Source of the DNA: Paludibacteraceae bacterium
Lineage (GTDB): Bacteria > Bacteroidota > Bacteroidia > Bacteroidales > Paludibacteraceae
Assembly: GCA_017479885.1 (NCBI GenBank)
Contig: JAFVBR010000025.1
Span: 62,001-126,000 of the forward strand
Direction of reading: 5' to 3'
Length of the DNA: 64,000 nucleotides
Part shown: one piece after another, positions 26,303 through 33,280 of the stretch
Layout of the letters: each line of letters starts with the position of its first letter
Position numbering within the stretch: the first letter of the stretch is position 1
Program-made: the position numbers and the translations under genes
Notes under the pieces: generated by a model
Databases searched by the model: none
Told to the model about the DNA's origin: nothing
Seen by the model: only the letters and a program-made list of their open reading frames with translations

Positions 26303-27019
26303 TTATTTTATCTGCCAGATGAAGTTGACTCCGAGTTTTGGTGCGAGGAACCACTCCTCTTTTTTCTCCAGCAGTGGTCCGCAGCGCTGGCAGGCATACT
26401 CATCGTACCATGCATGCCCAACATCAAGCCCTGCCTCCAGTTCGAGCGATATATGCGGCGACAGAATCCACGACCAGCCGTAGAAGACACCTGCTGCGAC
26501 CATGTCTCCCTGTTTGCGCGTGTCAGCCACACTCGACTCAGAGCCGGCAGGGGTAGTGCCGAAAGTATATATCATTTTTTCCGCCCAGCCTACAGGATAG
26601 CCGTCACCTGTAGCATTGAAGTGACTATAGACCGCATTGATACCGATAAAGTCACGCACGAAAACCGAGCAGAACCAATATCTCGCTTCCACATTGACGA
26701 GAACATGACGCCACTTGGGAGGGAGATCCTCCTTTGAGTCGGACGACTTGACGGGATTCCAGAGGTTAAGCCCTGCACCTGCACCGAGTGTCCAACGGTC
26801 GGCAAGTTTCACCTCGAAGGCAAGGTTGGCAGATGCAGTTGCGTCATAAAGAAGGTTAGTCTTCAACGCCACCACCTGCGCCGACAAGAATCCTGAACTC
26901 GAGAAACCGGAAAGGAGGAAAATGGAAACAAACAGACGCAAAATGACAAGTGAGAACCTGCCGTTCAGACCGCTCTCATGCCTGTTTCCATAGTTAATAT
27001 GGGTAGTACGCTTCAACAC
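26303..27019 (-). CDS. DUF3575 outer-membrane beta-barrel protein, first gene of the fimbrial operon
   Basis: A 238-residue protein with a hydrophobic export signal ending FLSA before QVVALKTNLLYDATASANLA. That mature start is the DUF3575 signature (LKTNLLYD). Alternating beta strands with aromatic belts follow (FEVKLADRWTLGAGAGLNLW, EARYWFC, LELEAGLDVGHAWYDEY), and the C-terminus is GVNFIWQIK, as in small outer-membrane barrels. The frame has no ATG before residue 173, so translation must start at GTG 27019 or TTG 27016. The family is regularly the first gene of Bacteroidales fimbrial operons. Its role there is not established. Confidence 0.78.
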   Translation of the reverse strand: MLKRTTHINYGNRHESGLNGRFSLVILRLFVSIFLLSGFSSSGFLSAQVVALKTNLLYDATASANLAFEVKLADRWTLGAGAGLNLWNPVKSSDSKEDLPPKWRHVLVNVEARYWFCSVFVRDFIGINAVYSHFNATGDGYPVGWAEKMIYTFGTTPAGSESSVADTRKQGDMVAAGVFYGWSWILSPHISLELEAGLDVGHAWYDEYACQRCGPLLEKKEEWFLAPKLGVNFIWQIK

Positions 27020-27052
27020 AACTTTCGTAACTATCTCATTATGTGCACCTTA

Positions 27053-27060
27053 CCCCCCCC
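27053..27060. repeat. C8 (G8 on the transcribed strand) homopolymer in the fimbrial leader
   Basis: Eight consecutive C on the plus strand lie between the predicted fimbrial promoter (27115-27146) and the first start codon (27019). All three forward frames between the tract and the start codon are closed, so slippage would alter the leader RNA rather than a reading frame. Confidence 0.7.
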
Positions 27061-27114
27061 GTTAGAATTATGACACCTTCAAAGCCCATTCTACGGGAAG
27101 TTATTAAAAATGCG

Positions 27115-27146
27115 CAAAGGTACACTATTTTCGGTAAATATGCAAA
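27115..27146 (-). promoter_or_regulatory. Promoter of the fimbrial/giant-protein operon
   Basis: On the minus strand TTTG (27143-27146), 20 nt, then TACCTTTG (27115-27122) match the Bacteroidetes consensus exactly. The predicted transcription start is near 27108, leaving a ~90-nt leader. No comparable promoter was found between the seven downstream genes, so a transcript of up to 22 kb ending at 4.8 kb is possible. Confidence 0.65.
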
Positions 27147-27256
27147 TATTTTAAGAAAAAACTATGTTTTTTTTATGAAGAGCATCTGTCGGCGGAATAA
27201 TTTACGTGAGTTCGAAATAAGAAGTATATAGTCTATGATTGTGGCAATTCGGCACG

Positions 27257-27359
27257 AACGAGATCCTGAAACAAGGTCTTATCTCTGCATACTGCACTGA
27301 AGCTTGACGAGATCCTGAAACAAGTTCAGGATGACGATGACGATGACGATGATGATGAC
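27257..27359. repeat. Intergenic palindromic repeat with GAY triplet run
   Basis: ACGAGATCCTGAAACAAG occurs twice (27257-27274 and 27307-27324). The second copy continues into ATCCTGAA-ACAAG-TTCAGGAT (27312-27332), an 8-bp perfect inverted repeat, then a run of GAC/GAT triplets to 27359. The 638-nt gap 27020-27657 also holds the fimbrial promoter, the C8 tract and the 11-bp array; I see no gene in it. Confidence 0.7.
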
Positions 27360-27487
27360 GCTTATATCGAACTCACGTTAAAACAGGTTTAGTCACTGAA
27401 ATTAGTTAAAACGGAATATGTTAGCAGAGTTAGTAGAGACTGAATATATTCTTATCTCGCTTCGCTCAAACGATCTAAAAGTACAGT

Positions 27488-27554
27488 CTCTACAGTGACA
27501 CCATAGTGATAGTACGGTGATACTACGGTGATACTACGGTGATAGTACGGTAGG
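27488..27554. repeat. 11-bp tandem repeat array, unit ACTACGGTGAT
   Basis: About six units in 11-bp steps: degenerate CTCTACAGTGA and ACCATAGTGAT, then AGTACGGTGAT, ACTACGGTGAT, ACTACGGTGAT and AGTACGGTAGG. The core ACGGTG and the period are shared with 1758-1801 and 30822-30898. It lies between the clc gene end and the fimbrial promoter region. Confidence 0.85.
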
Positions 27555-27657
27555 GAGATATCCAAGTATTGCAAGTTAAAGAAAACTGCAAGAAGGATAC
27601 GAGAGAGTACAAAAGAGAATACGAGAGAGACAGGCAGTGATCCGGCGTGCGACAGGA

Positions 27658-29421
27658 CTACTCTTCGGAGAAGCGGACGAGCACATCGCGATAGGAGTTG
27701 AATATTTTGGATTTGGAGACGAATCCGAGATACCGTTTGTCACGGTCAACAACGGGCAGGTTCCATGCACCCGTATCCTCGAATATTTCCATCACGCGCT
27801 CCATCGGCATGTCGTGATAGAGTACAGCCTTGGGCGATGTCATGAGTTGAGATACCGTAAAACGGTTGTATAGCCGCGGCTGGAACATTATGTTTCTCAC
27901 CTCATCAAGCAGCAGCACTCCCAGCAGGTGCCCTTCGCTGTCTATCACGGGGAATATGTTACGGCGGCTCTCTTGAATCACCTTTATCAGTTCTCCAAGT
28001 TTCATTCCGGGCGACAATATGCGGAAATCGCTCTCCAGCACTTCATCGAGCGACATGAGTGTGAGCACCGAGCGGTCTTTGTGGTGGGTAAGGAGTTCGC
28101 CCTTCTTTGCAAGACGCATGGCATAGAGCGAGTGAGGTTCAAACAGCATGATGGTAAGATATGAGAGTACAGCCACTATCATGAGTGGCATGAAGAGGTG
28201 ATAGCCGCCTGTGAGTTCGGCAATAAGGAAGATACCGGTAAGCGGTGCATGCATGACCCCTGCCATCAACCCCGCCATACCCGCAAGAGCGAAGTTGCCT
28301 TCGGGCACGTTCATTCCAGCCATATTAAGCAGATGCCCCACCAGCCAGCCCGTAACGGCACCCACAAACAGCGACGGTGCGAATATGCCGCCCACTCCTC
28401 CCCCACCGTTGGTGGCGACCGAAGCCACAATCTTGAGGAGCACGACGAGCACGAGATAGACGGGTACAACCCAAAGCCCTCCACCCAGAGCAGCAAATGG
28501 TGAGTTGTCGAGAGTGGCGGCGGCATTGCCGTTGAGGAGGTTGCCTATGGTGTCGTAGCCTTCTCCGAAGAGCGGAGGAAACAGAAAGATAAGTACAGAA
28601 AGTGCCGCGCCGCCCACTGCTATCTTCAGTGCAAAGGAGTTCACGCGGCGGAACTGTGTCTCCAGCGCATCCATTCCGCGGGTGAAATACAGTGACATCA
28701 GTCCGCACACCACACCGAGCAATATATACAGCGGAATACGAGCTATGGCAAAATCTGCTGTGGAATCGAGGGGAAACATAGGTTGTGTGCCCGAAAACAG
28801 GTAGGTGAAGGCAGTTGCCGTGACCGACGAAATCAGCAAGGGGGAGACCGATGCCATAGTCATGTCTATCATCAGCACCTCAAGCGTAAAAACAAGTCCT
28901 GCTATAGGTGCCTTGAATATGCCTCCTATGGCTCCTGCAGCGCCGCAACCTATCATCAGCATCATTGTGCGCTGGTCGAGGCGGAAGACACGTGCCAGAT
29001 TGCTACCTATGGCGGCACCCGTAAGCACAATAGGAGCCTCTGCACCCACCGAGCCGCCGAAACCTATGGTAAGCGACGAACCCACTATACTCGTCCACAT
29101 ATTGTGCGCCTTTATTATCGACTTGCGCTGCGAAATGGCATAAAGTATTTTGGTTATACCGTGCGATATGTCGTCTTTTACAATGTATCGTACAAACAGA
29201 GCGGCGAGAGCAATACCCGTCATAGGGGCTATGAGATACCAGAAGTTGTGCCCGGTGCCGTCAACCACACTTATTACGAGAAAACTTATCCAGTGTATCA
29301 GCGTTTTCAGCAGCCATGCAGCCACTGATGTGAAGAAGCCTACAAACAACGAGAGCAGCAGTACGAACTGCCGCTCGGAGATATGCCTCTCGCGCCACGA
29401 TATGAGTCTGTCAAGTTTCAA
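27658..29421 (-). CDS. CLC-family chloride channel/antiporter with C-terminal CBS pair
   Basis: A 587-residue inner-membrane protein. CLC selectivity-filter motifs are visible: GSVGAEAPIVL near residue 125 (position of the gating glutamate), GIFKAPIAGLVFTLE and GGGGVGGIFAPSLFVGAVTG. Residues ~440-585 hold two CBS domains (IFPVIDSEGHLLGVLLLDEV and NLPVVDRDKRYLGFVSKSK), which usually sense adenine nucleotides. The only usable start in frame is TTG at 29419-29421 (KLDRLISWRERHISERQ, matching the usual N-terminus of homologues), with a stop codon two codons upstream. That start lies inside an AT-rich repeat. Confidence 0.9.
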   Translation of the reverse strand: MKLDRLISWRERHISERQFVLLLSLFVGFFTSVAAWLLKTLIHWISFLVISVVDGTGHNFWYLIAPMTGIALAALFVRYIVKDDISHGITKILYAISQRKSIIKAHNMWTSIVGSSLTIGFGGSVGAEAPIVLTGAAIGSNLARVFRLDQRTMMLMIGCGAAGAIGGIFKAPIAGLVFTLEVLMIDMTMASVSPLLISSVTATAFTYLFSGTQPMFPLDSTADFAIARIPLYILLGVVCGLMSLYFTRGMDALETQFRRVNSFALKIAVGGAALSVLIFLFPPLFGEGYDTIGNLLNGNAAATLDNSPFAALGGGLWVVPVYLVLVVLLKIVASVATNGGGGVGGIFAPSLFVGAVTGWLVGHLLNMAGMNVPEGNFALAGMAGLMAGVMHAPLTGIFLIAELTGGYHLFMPLMIVAVLSYLTIMLFEPHSLYAMRLAKKGELLTHHKDRSVLTLMSLDEVLESDFRILSPGMKLGELIKVIQESRRNIFPVIDSEGHLLGVLLLDEVRNIMFQPRLYNRFTVSQLMTSPKAVLYHDMPMERVMEIFEDTGAWNLPVVDRDKRYLGFVSKSKIFNSYRDVLVRFSEE

Positions 29422-29461
29422 CTTTCAACTATAAACTTTAAACTTTCAACCTTTCAACTAT
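29416..29461. repeat. AT-rich degenerate repeat overlapping the clc start
   Basis: On the minus strand, units GTTGAAAG, GTTGAAAGTTTA, AAGTTTATAG and TTGAAAGTTGAAA follow one another between the sugar transferase stop and clc. It is the same word family as 1483-1517, and its last unit supplies the TTG start codon of clc. Confidence 0.6.
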
Positions 29462-29465
29462 AATA

Positions 29466-30815
29466 TCACTGCCCTTTGCCGTCGAGCAGCACCTTTATTG
29501 TATATATCATTATCTTCAAGTCGAGCCTGAGCGACATGTTTTCCATATATACGATGTCGTAGTTGAGACGTTGAATCATCTTCTCCAGAGTGTCGGTATA
29601 GCCGACACGGATGGGTCCCCACGATGTGAGTCCGGGTCTGATTTTGTAGAGCAGACAGTAATAAGGTGCACGTTGTTCTATCTTGTTGATATAGAACCGT
29701 CTTTCAGGTCGCGGACCAACCATCGACATATCGCCCCGGAGTATGTTCCAGAACTGCGGCAGTTCGTCCAGACGATATTTGCGCAGCCAGTGTCCCACCC
29801 TTGTTATTCGCGGGTCATCGGCAGAGCTGAGCAAAGGTGTGTCAGGCTCGGCATTCTCGACCATAGTGCGGAACTTGATGATATTGAAAGGTCTGCCGTA
29901 CAGTCCGACGCGCTCCTGCCTGTATATTACCCTGCCCTTTGAACTCAGTTTTACCAGCAATGCTATGACAAGCATGAGTGGCGAGAGCAGACAAAGGGCT
30001 ACAGATGCAAAAAGTATGTCAAAAGCACGTTTGAAGCATAGTTGCCAGTCAGTCATACTGGGGGCGGTTACGGTTACAAGAGGCTCGTCAGTGAGACTGT
30101 CTATACGGGCTGCACCGGTTAGCATATCATACACCCGGGCAGGAAAACTTATCTGCACCTGTTCGGGGAAAAGAAGGCTAATTATCCGATACAGTTTTTG
30201 TTCGTCGGTCTCAGCATCAAGATTAACTATCACTTCATCCACTTCGCCGCTCTGTTTCATAGAGTGAAACCTGTCAAGTTGCTCCGGCGCAATCACTGCC
30301 ACCAGTTTTCGCTCACTACCCAGTTCTGACATCAGCCGTTGCGCATCCGTCTCTCTGCCCACCACAACAGTATTCTTCTGCCTGTGAGACTTGCCGACGC
30401 ACAGCGTTATCGCCAGTCGAGGCAGCCACGACAACAGCAACTGCAGACTGAACAGCACGAACAGCGAAGTGTAGTAACCCAGATAACTGTCAACAGGGTC
30501 GTCGATTATGATAATAAAGAAAGCACCAATTGATATTATGACCGAGCAAAGCAGTGTGAGCAGGAACTCCTGACCTGGCTTGTGGGTAAGCGGGCGCAGA
30601 TAATAACCGGAGAGATAATAAACCAGCAGACATCCTACGGGATAGAGCACCATAAAACGCCACAGGTTGAACGCCGGTATCAGCACTGTGTCTGCCGAGA
30701 ATATTCTGCCCTCGTAAACCATCCAGCGGAACAGCAGAAACGACAGCCACACCAGCACCGACGACACGAAGTCAATGGCGAGATATGTCAGTTGTATTTT
30801 TCTGTAGCGGGTCAT
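29466..30815 (-). CDS. Polyprenyl-phosphate glycosyl-1-phosphate transferase (exopolysaccharide initiation, WcaJ/WbaP type)
   Basis: A 449-residue membrane enzyme that loads the first sugar phosphate onto undecaprenyl phosphate. The N-terminal half has about four membrane helices (to ~residue 125), then a soluble CoA-binding-like region (VVVGRETDAQRLMSEL). After a fifth helix (FDILFASVALCLLSPLMLVIAL) comes the bacterial sugar transferase domain with IYRQERVGLYGRPFNIIKFR, the RLDELPQFWNILRGDMSMVGPRP active-site region and RPGLTSWGPIRVG. It is 137 nt from tsaC across an 11-bp repeat array. It may start the polymer completed by the glycan genes at 39-46 kb, but no direct link is visible. Confidence 0.9.
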   Translation of the reverse strand: MTRYRKIQLTYLAIDFVSSVLVWLSFLLFRWMVYEGRIFSADTVLIPAFNLWRFMVLYPVGCLLVYYLSGYYLRPLTHKPGQEFLLTLLCSVIISIGAFFIIIIDDPVDSYLGYYTSLFVLFSLQLLLSWLPRLAITLCVGKSHRQKNTVVVGRETDAQRLMSELGSERKLVAVIAPEQLDRFHSMKQSGEVDEVIVNLDAETDEQKLYRIISLLFPEQVQISFPARVYDMLTGAARIDSLTDEPLVTVTAPSMTDWQLCFKRAFDILFASVALCLLSPLMLVIALLVKLSSKGRVIYRQERVGLYGRPFNIIKFRTMVENAEPDTPLLSSADDPRITRVGHWLRKYRLDELPQFWNILRGDMSMVGPRPERRFYINKIEQRAPYYCLLYKIRPGLTSWGPIRVGYTDTLEKMIQRLNYDIVYMENMSLRLDLKIMIYTIKVLLDGKGQ

Positions 30816-30821
30816 AAAGTA

Positions 30822-30919
30822 GTTTGACAGTGGTTTGACAGTGGTTTGACGGTAGTTTGACAGTGGTTTGACGGTGGTTTGACAGTGGTTTGACGGTGGT
30901 TTGTCCGTCAGCTGACGGA
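30822..30919. repeat. 11-bp tandem repeat array, unit GTTTGACRGTG x7, ending in a perfect 16-bp palindrome
   Basis: Seven units, GTTTGACAGTG or GTTTGACGGTG (third copy ends GGTA), run from 30822 to 30898 in exact 11-bp steps. A degenerate unit follows, then the palindrome TCCGTCAGCTGACGGA (30904-30919). The array starts just upstream of the sugar transferase start codon. No TAnnTTTG promoter for that gene is visible here. Confidence 0.88.
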
Positions 30920-30952
30920 TTGACAGTGGTCTGAGGTTACCTTATTATTTTA

Positions 30953-31534
30953 TTACCTTATTATTTTAATAGTGTTGTCTGCTGACAATTTGACAATATG
31001 AGAGGGTGAAGGCTCGGAAACATCGTCACGGCGGTAGCGTACCACGTAGTCCACTCCGCGGAGTATCTCCTCCTGTATCTGTGAGAAGTTGCGTGCCGCA
31101 GGCATTCCCGATATGTTGGCACTGGTGCTTACCACCGGTCTGCGCAGCCTCTCGCACAATGCCTTCGAGAACACCTCGCCGGTTATTCTTATACCCAGCG
31201 AACCGTCATCCGCAATGAGGTTGTCCGCCAGATTGCGGGCACCGTCGTATATGATGGTAAGCGGTTCAGTCGCCATCTCAATGAGGTCCCACGCAAGGTC
31301 GGGCACCTCTCTCACGTACCCCTGCAGTTTGCCCGGAGCATCCAGCAGGCACAGCATTGCCTTGTGCTCCTCACGCTTCTTGAGACTGTAAATCCTGGCA
31401 ACAGCCTCACGGTTGCAGGCGTCACAACCTATGCCCCACACTGTGTCAGTGGGGTAGAGAATGATGCCGCCCTGCTGCATTACCCTCACCGCCTCCATCA
31501 GGTCTTCCTTGTCATATCCCGGTGTCGTATTCAT
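30953..31534 (-). CDS. tsaC: Threonylcarbamoyl-AMP synthase (TsaC/YrdC/Sua5 family)
   Basis: Makes threonylcarbamoyl-AMP from threonine, bicarbonate and ATP, the first step of t6A37 tRNA modification. The product is 193 residues from the ATG at 31534. It has the YrdC signature: GGIILYPTDTVWGIGCDA, SLKKREEHKAMLCLL, then GSLGIRITG and PVVSTSANISGMPA. The frame stays open 11 codons further upstream, but the conserved start and the promoter at 31543-31550 exclude that extension. It is the short form without the C-terminal Sua5 domain. Confidence 0.93.
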   Translation of the reverse strand: MNTTPGYDKEDLMEAVRVMQQGGIILYPTDTVWGIGCDACNREAVARIYSLKKREEHKAMLCLLDAPGKLQGYVREVPDLAWDLIEMATEPLTIIYDGARNLADNLIADDGSLGIRITGEVFSKALCERLRRPVVSTSANISGMPAARNFSQIQEEILRGVDYVVRYRRDDVSEPSPSHIVKLSADNTIKIIR

Positions 31535-31542
31535 ACAGAGTG

Positions 31543-31550
31543 CAAAGATA
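31543..31550 (-). promoter_or_regulatory. -7 element of the tsaC promoter, nearly leaderless
   Basis: On the minus strand TATCTTTG ends 8 nt before the tsaC ATG. Transcription would begin at or just before the start codon. The best TTTG upstream is at 16 nt, short of the normal spacing, so only the -7 half is convincing. Confidence 0.4.
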
Positions 31551-31590
31551 CAACAAATAATCCACACAAAAAAATCACCACAAATGGGGA

Positions 31591-31621
31591 TTGGGGTATT
31601 TTTTTGAATAAACTAATTTTG
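31591..31621 (+). promoter_or_regulatory. Promoter of the porin/imelysin locus
   Basis: TTG (31591-31593), 20 nt, then TAATTTTG (31614-31621). It reads away from tsaC into the porin gene, whose ATG is 24 nt downstream, giving a very short leader. Confidence 0.6.
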
Positions 31622-31644
31622 CATCGTGAAAAAAGAGGATTTTT

Positions 31645-33195
31645 ATGAGTAAAAAAATACTTACCTTTGTGCTGTCGATGCTGCTGTTTGCCGCCACAGG
31701 CATGCAGGCACAGCAACAGACAGTCACTCTCACTCAGGACGAATACCAATCCATACTGCAACGACTTGAAAACCTTGAAAAGAAGCAGCAGACGGTAGAT
31801 GCACAGACCGGTGCCACTCGGCGTGTGGACGCACAGACGGGAGCCACCAGAAAGGTGGAACAAGGGTCGGCTGAACAGGCATCAGACACAAAAAACGGTG
31901 CGTCCTCCGCAGACAACAATTCTGACAGCAAAGTGCCGAAGTGGATTCACAACCGTCTCACCATTGGTGGGTACGGAGAGATTACTGCCAAGCATTGCTT
32001 CTACTCCAACAACTATCTGCGCTACGGCAAGAATCCTGACAAGTTCAAAGGCGACCACTACGGCGAGTTTGACCTGCCCCACGTAGTCATCTATCTCGGC
32101 TATGACTTCGGCAAGGGTTGGAGCATGGGCACAGAAATTGAGTTTGAGCACGGCGGACCCGAAGTGGCTACCGAGATTGAGGAAGAGGAAGGCGGTGAAT
32201 ACGAGAGCGAGATAGAGCGAGGCGGCGAAGTGGCATTAGAGCAGTTCTGGCTGCAGAAACGTTTCAACGACTATGCCACGATACGCGCCGGTATGCAGGT
32301 TATTCCTGTCGGCGGACTGAATGCGCACCACGAACCGACCGAGTACTTCGGCGTCTATCGTCCTGAGGGCGAATTCACTATTATACCCTCAACTTGGCAC
32401 GAAGTGGCACTCACATTCATGGGCAAGACCAAGTTCGGACTGCACTATCAAGCCATGTTCCTCCCGGGACTCGACTCCGACCGCTTCAACAAGAAGAACT
32501 GGATCAAACCCGGAGCAGGCAGTCCTTATGAGTTCAAACTTGCCAATGTGTTTGCCGGTGCCGCCCGACTGGACTACACAGGTGTAAAAGGCTTGCGCCT
32601 CTCCCTCTCCGGTTATCTCGGCAACTCGTTCCGCAACACACTAAGCATGAGCAACGTGGAGATTGACGCCAGCAAGTACAAGGACGTGAAAGGCACCGTA
32701 GGAATAGGCAGTTTCGACTTTTGTTACAACGACCACAACGTTATTCTGCGCGGCTCCGCCACATACGGTCATCTGACCGATGCTGCCGCCATCACCACCT
32801 ACAATATGGGTATGCGCAAAGGCAGCGTAAGCAGCAAGACATGGGTGGCAAGCGATGCCATAGCCGCAGGTATGGAGATCGGTTATGACTTTTTCAACTT
32901 CAACGACCGTCTCCGCGAGCGCCAGCAGCGGTTCTATGTGTTCGGGCGCTATGAATATTATGACTCAATGTTTCGCTTTGACAACAAGCCGACCGATGCA
33001 CACTCATGGTGCGGAAGACAACGTGCCGCAGTCGGCATCAACTACTATCCTCTCAAGCAGATTGCAGTCAAGGCAGAGTTTGCATACGCCATACTCAACA
33101 AGGGTAGAGACGCCGAGGGTAACCTTGTGAAACTCTACAACGACGAACCACACATAGCGGTAGGAATAGTGTTTGCAGGTATGTTCAGACCATAA
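31645..33195 (+). CDS. Porin-like outer-membrane beta-barrel protein with N-terminal coiled coil
   Basis: A 516-residue exported protein. The signal MSKKILTFVLSMLLFAATGMQA is probably cut before QQQTV. A short coiled coil (YQSILQRLENLEKKQQ) and a linker with a nine-residue duplication VDAQTGATR follow. A phosphate/anion-porin-like barrel of many amphipathic strands begins at about residue 105 (LTIGGYGEI) and ends HIAVGIVFAGMFRP. An acidic loop near residue 175 (EEEEGG) could bind cations. It is the first gene of a locus with imelysin and a diheme lipoprotein, so a role in iron or other metal entry is plausible but unproven. Confidence 0.75.
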   Translation: MSKKILTFVLSMLLFAATGMQAQQQTVTLTQDEYQSILQRLENLEKKQQTVDAQTGATRRVDAQTGATRKVEQGSAEQASDTKNGASSADNNSDSKVPKWIHNRLTIGGYGEITAKHCFYSNNYLRYGKNPDKFKGDHYGEFDLPHVVIYLGYDFGKGWSMGTEIEFEHGGPEVATEIEEEEGGEYESEIERGGEVALEQFWLQKRFNDYATIRAGMQVIPVGGLNAHHEPTEYFGVYRPEGEFTIIPSTWHEVALTFMGKTKFGLHYQAMFLPGLDSDRFNKKNWIKPGAGSPYEFKLANVFAGAARLDYTGVKGLRLSLSGYLGNSFRNTLSMSNVEIDASKYKDVKGTVGIGSFDFCYNDHNVILRGSATYGHLTDAAAITTYNMGMRKGSVSSKTWVASDAIAAGMEIGYDFFNFNDRLRERQQRFYVFGRYEYYDSMFRFDNKPTDAHSWCGRQRAAVGINYYPLKQIAVKAEFAYAILNKGRDAEGNLVKLYNDEPHIAVGIVFAGMFRP

Positions 33196-33280
33196 GATAT
33201 TTAAGGAACTTAAGAGACTTAAGTCACTAAAAAGAAACTAAGACTAAGATATACACACAAAAATTAAAAACATATACAGT

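Noticed and set aside
27061..27240. Small plus-strand ORF (62 codons) upstream of the fimbrial operon
   Set aside because: It is antisense to the predicted promoter and leader, AT-driven and without family features.
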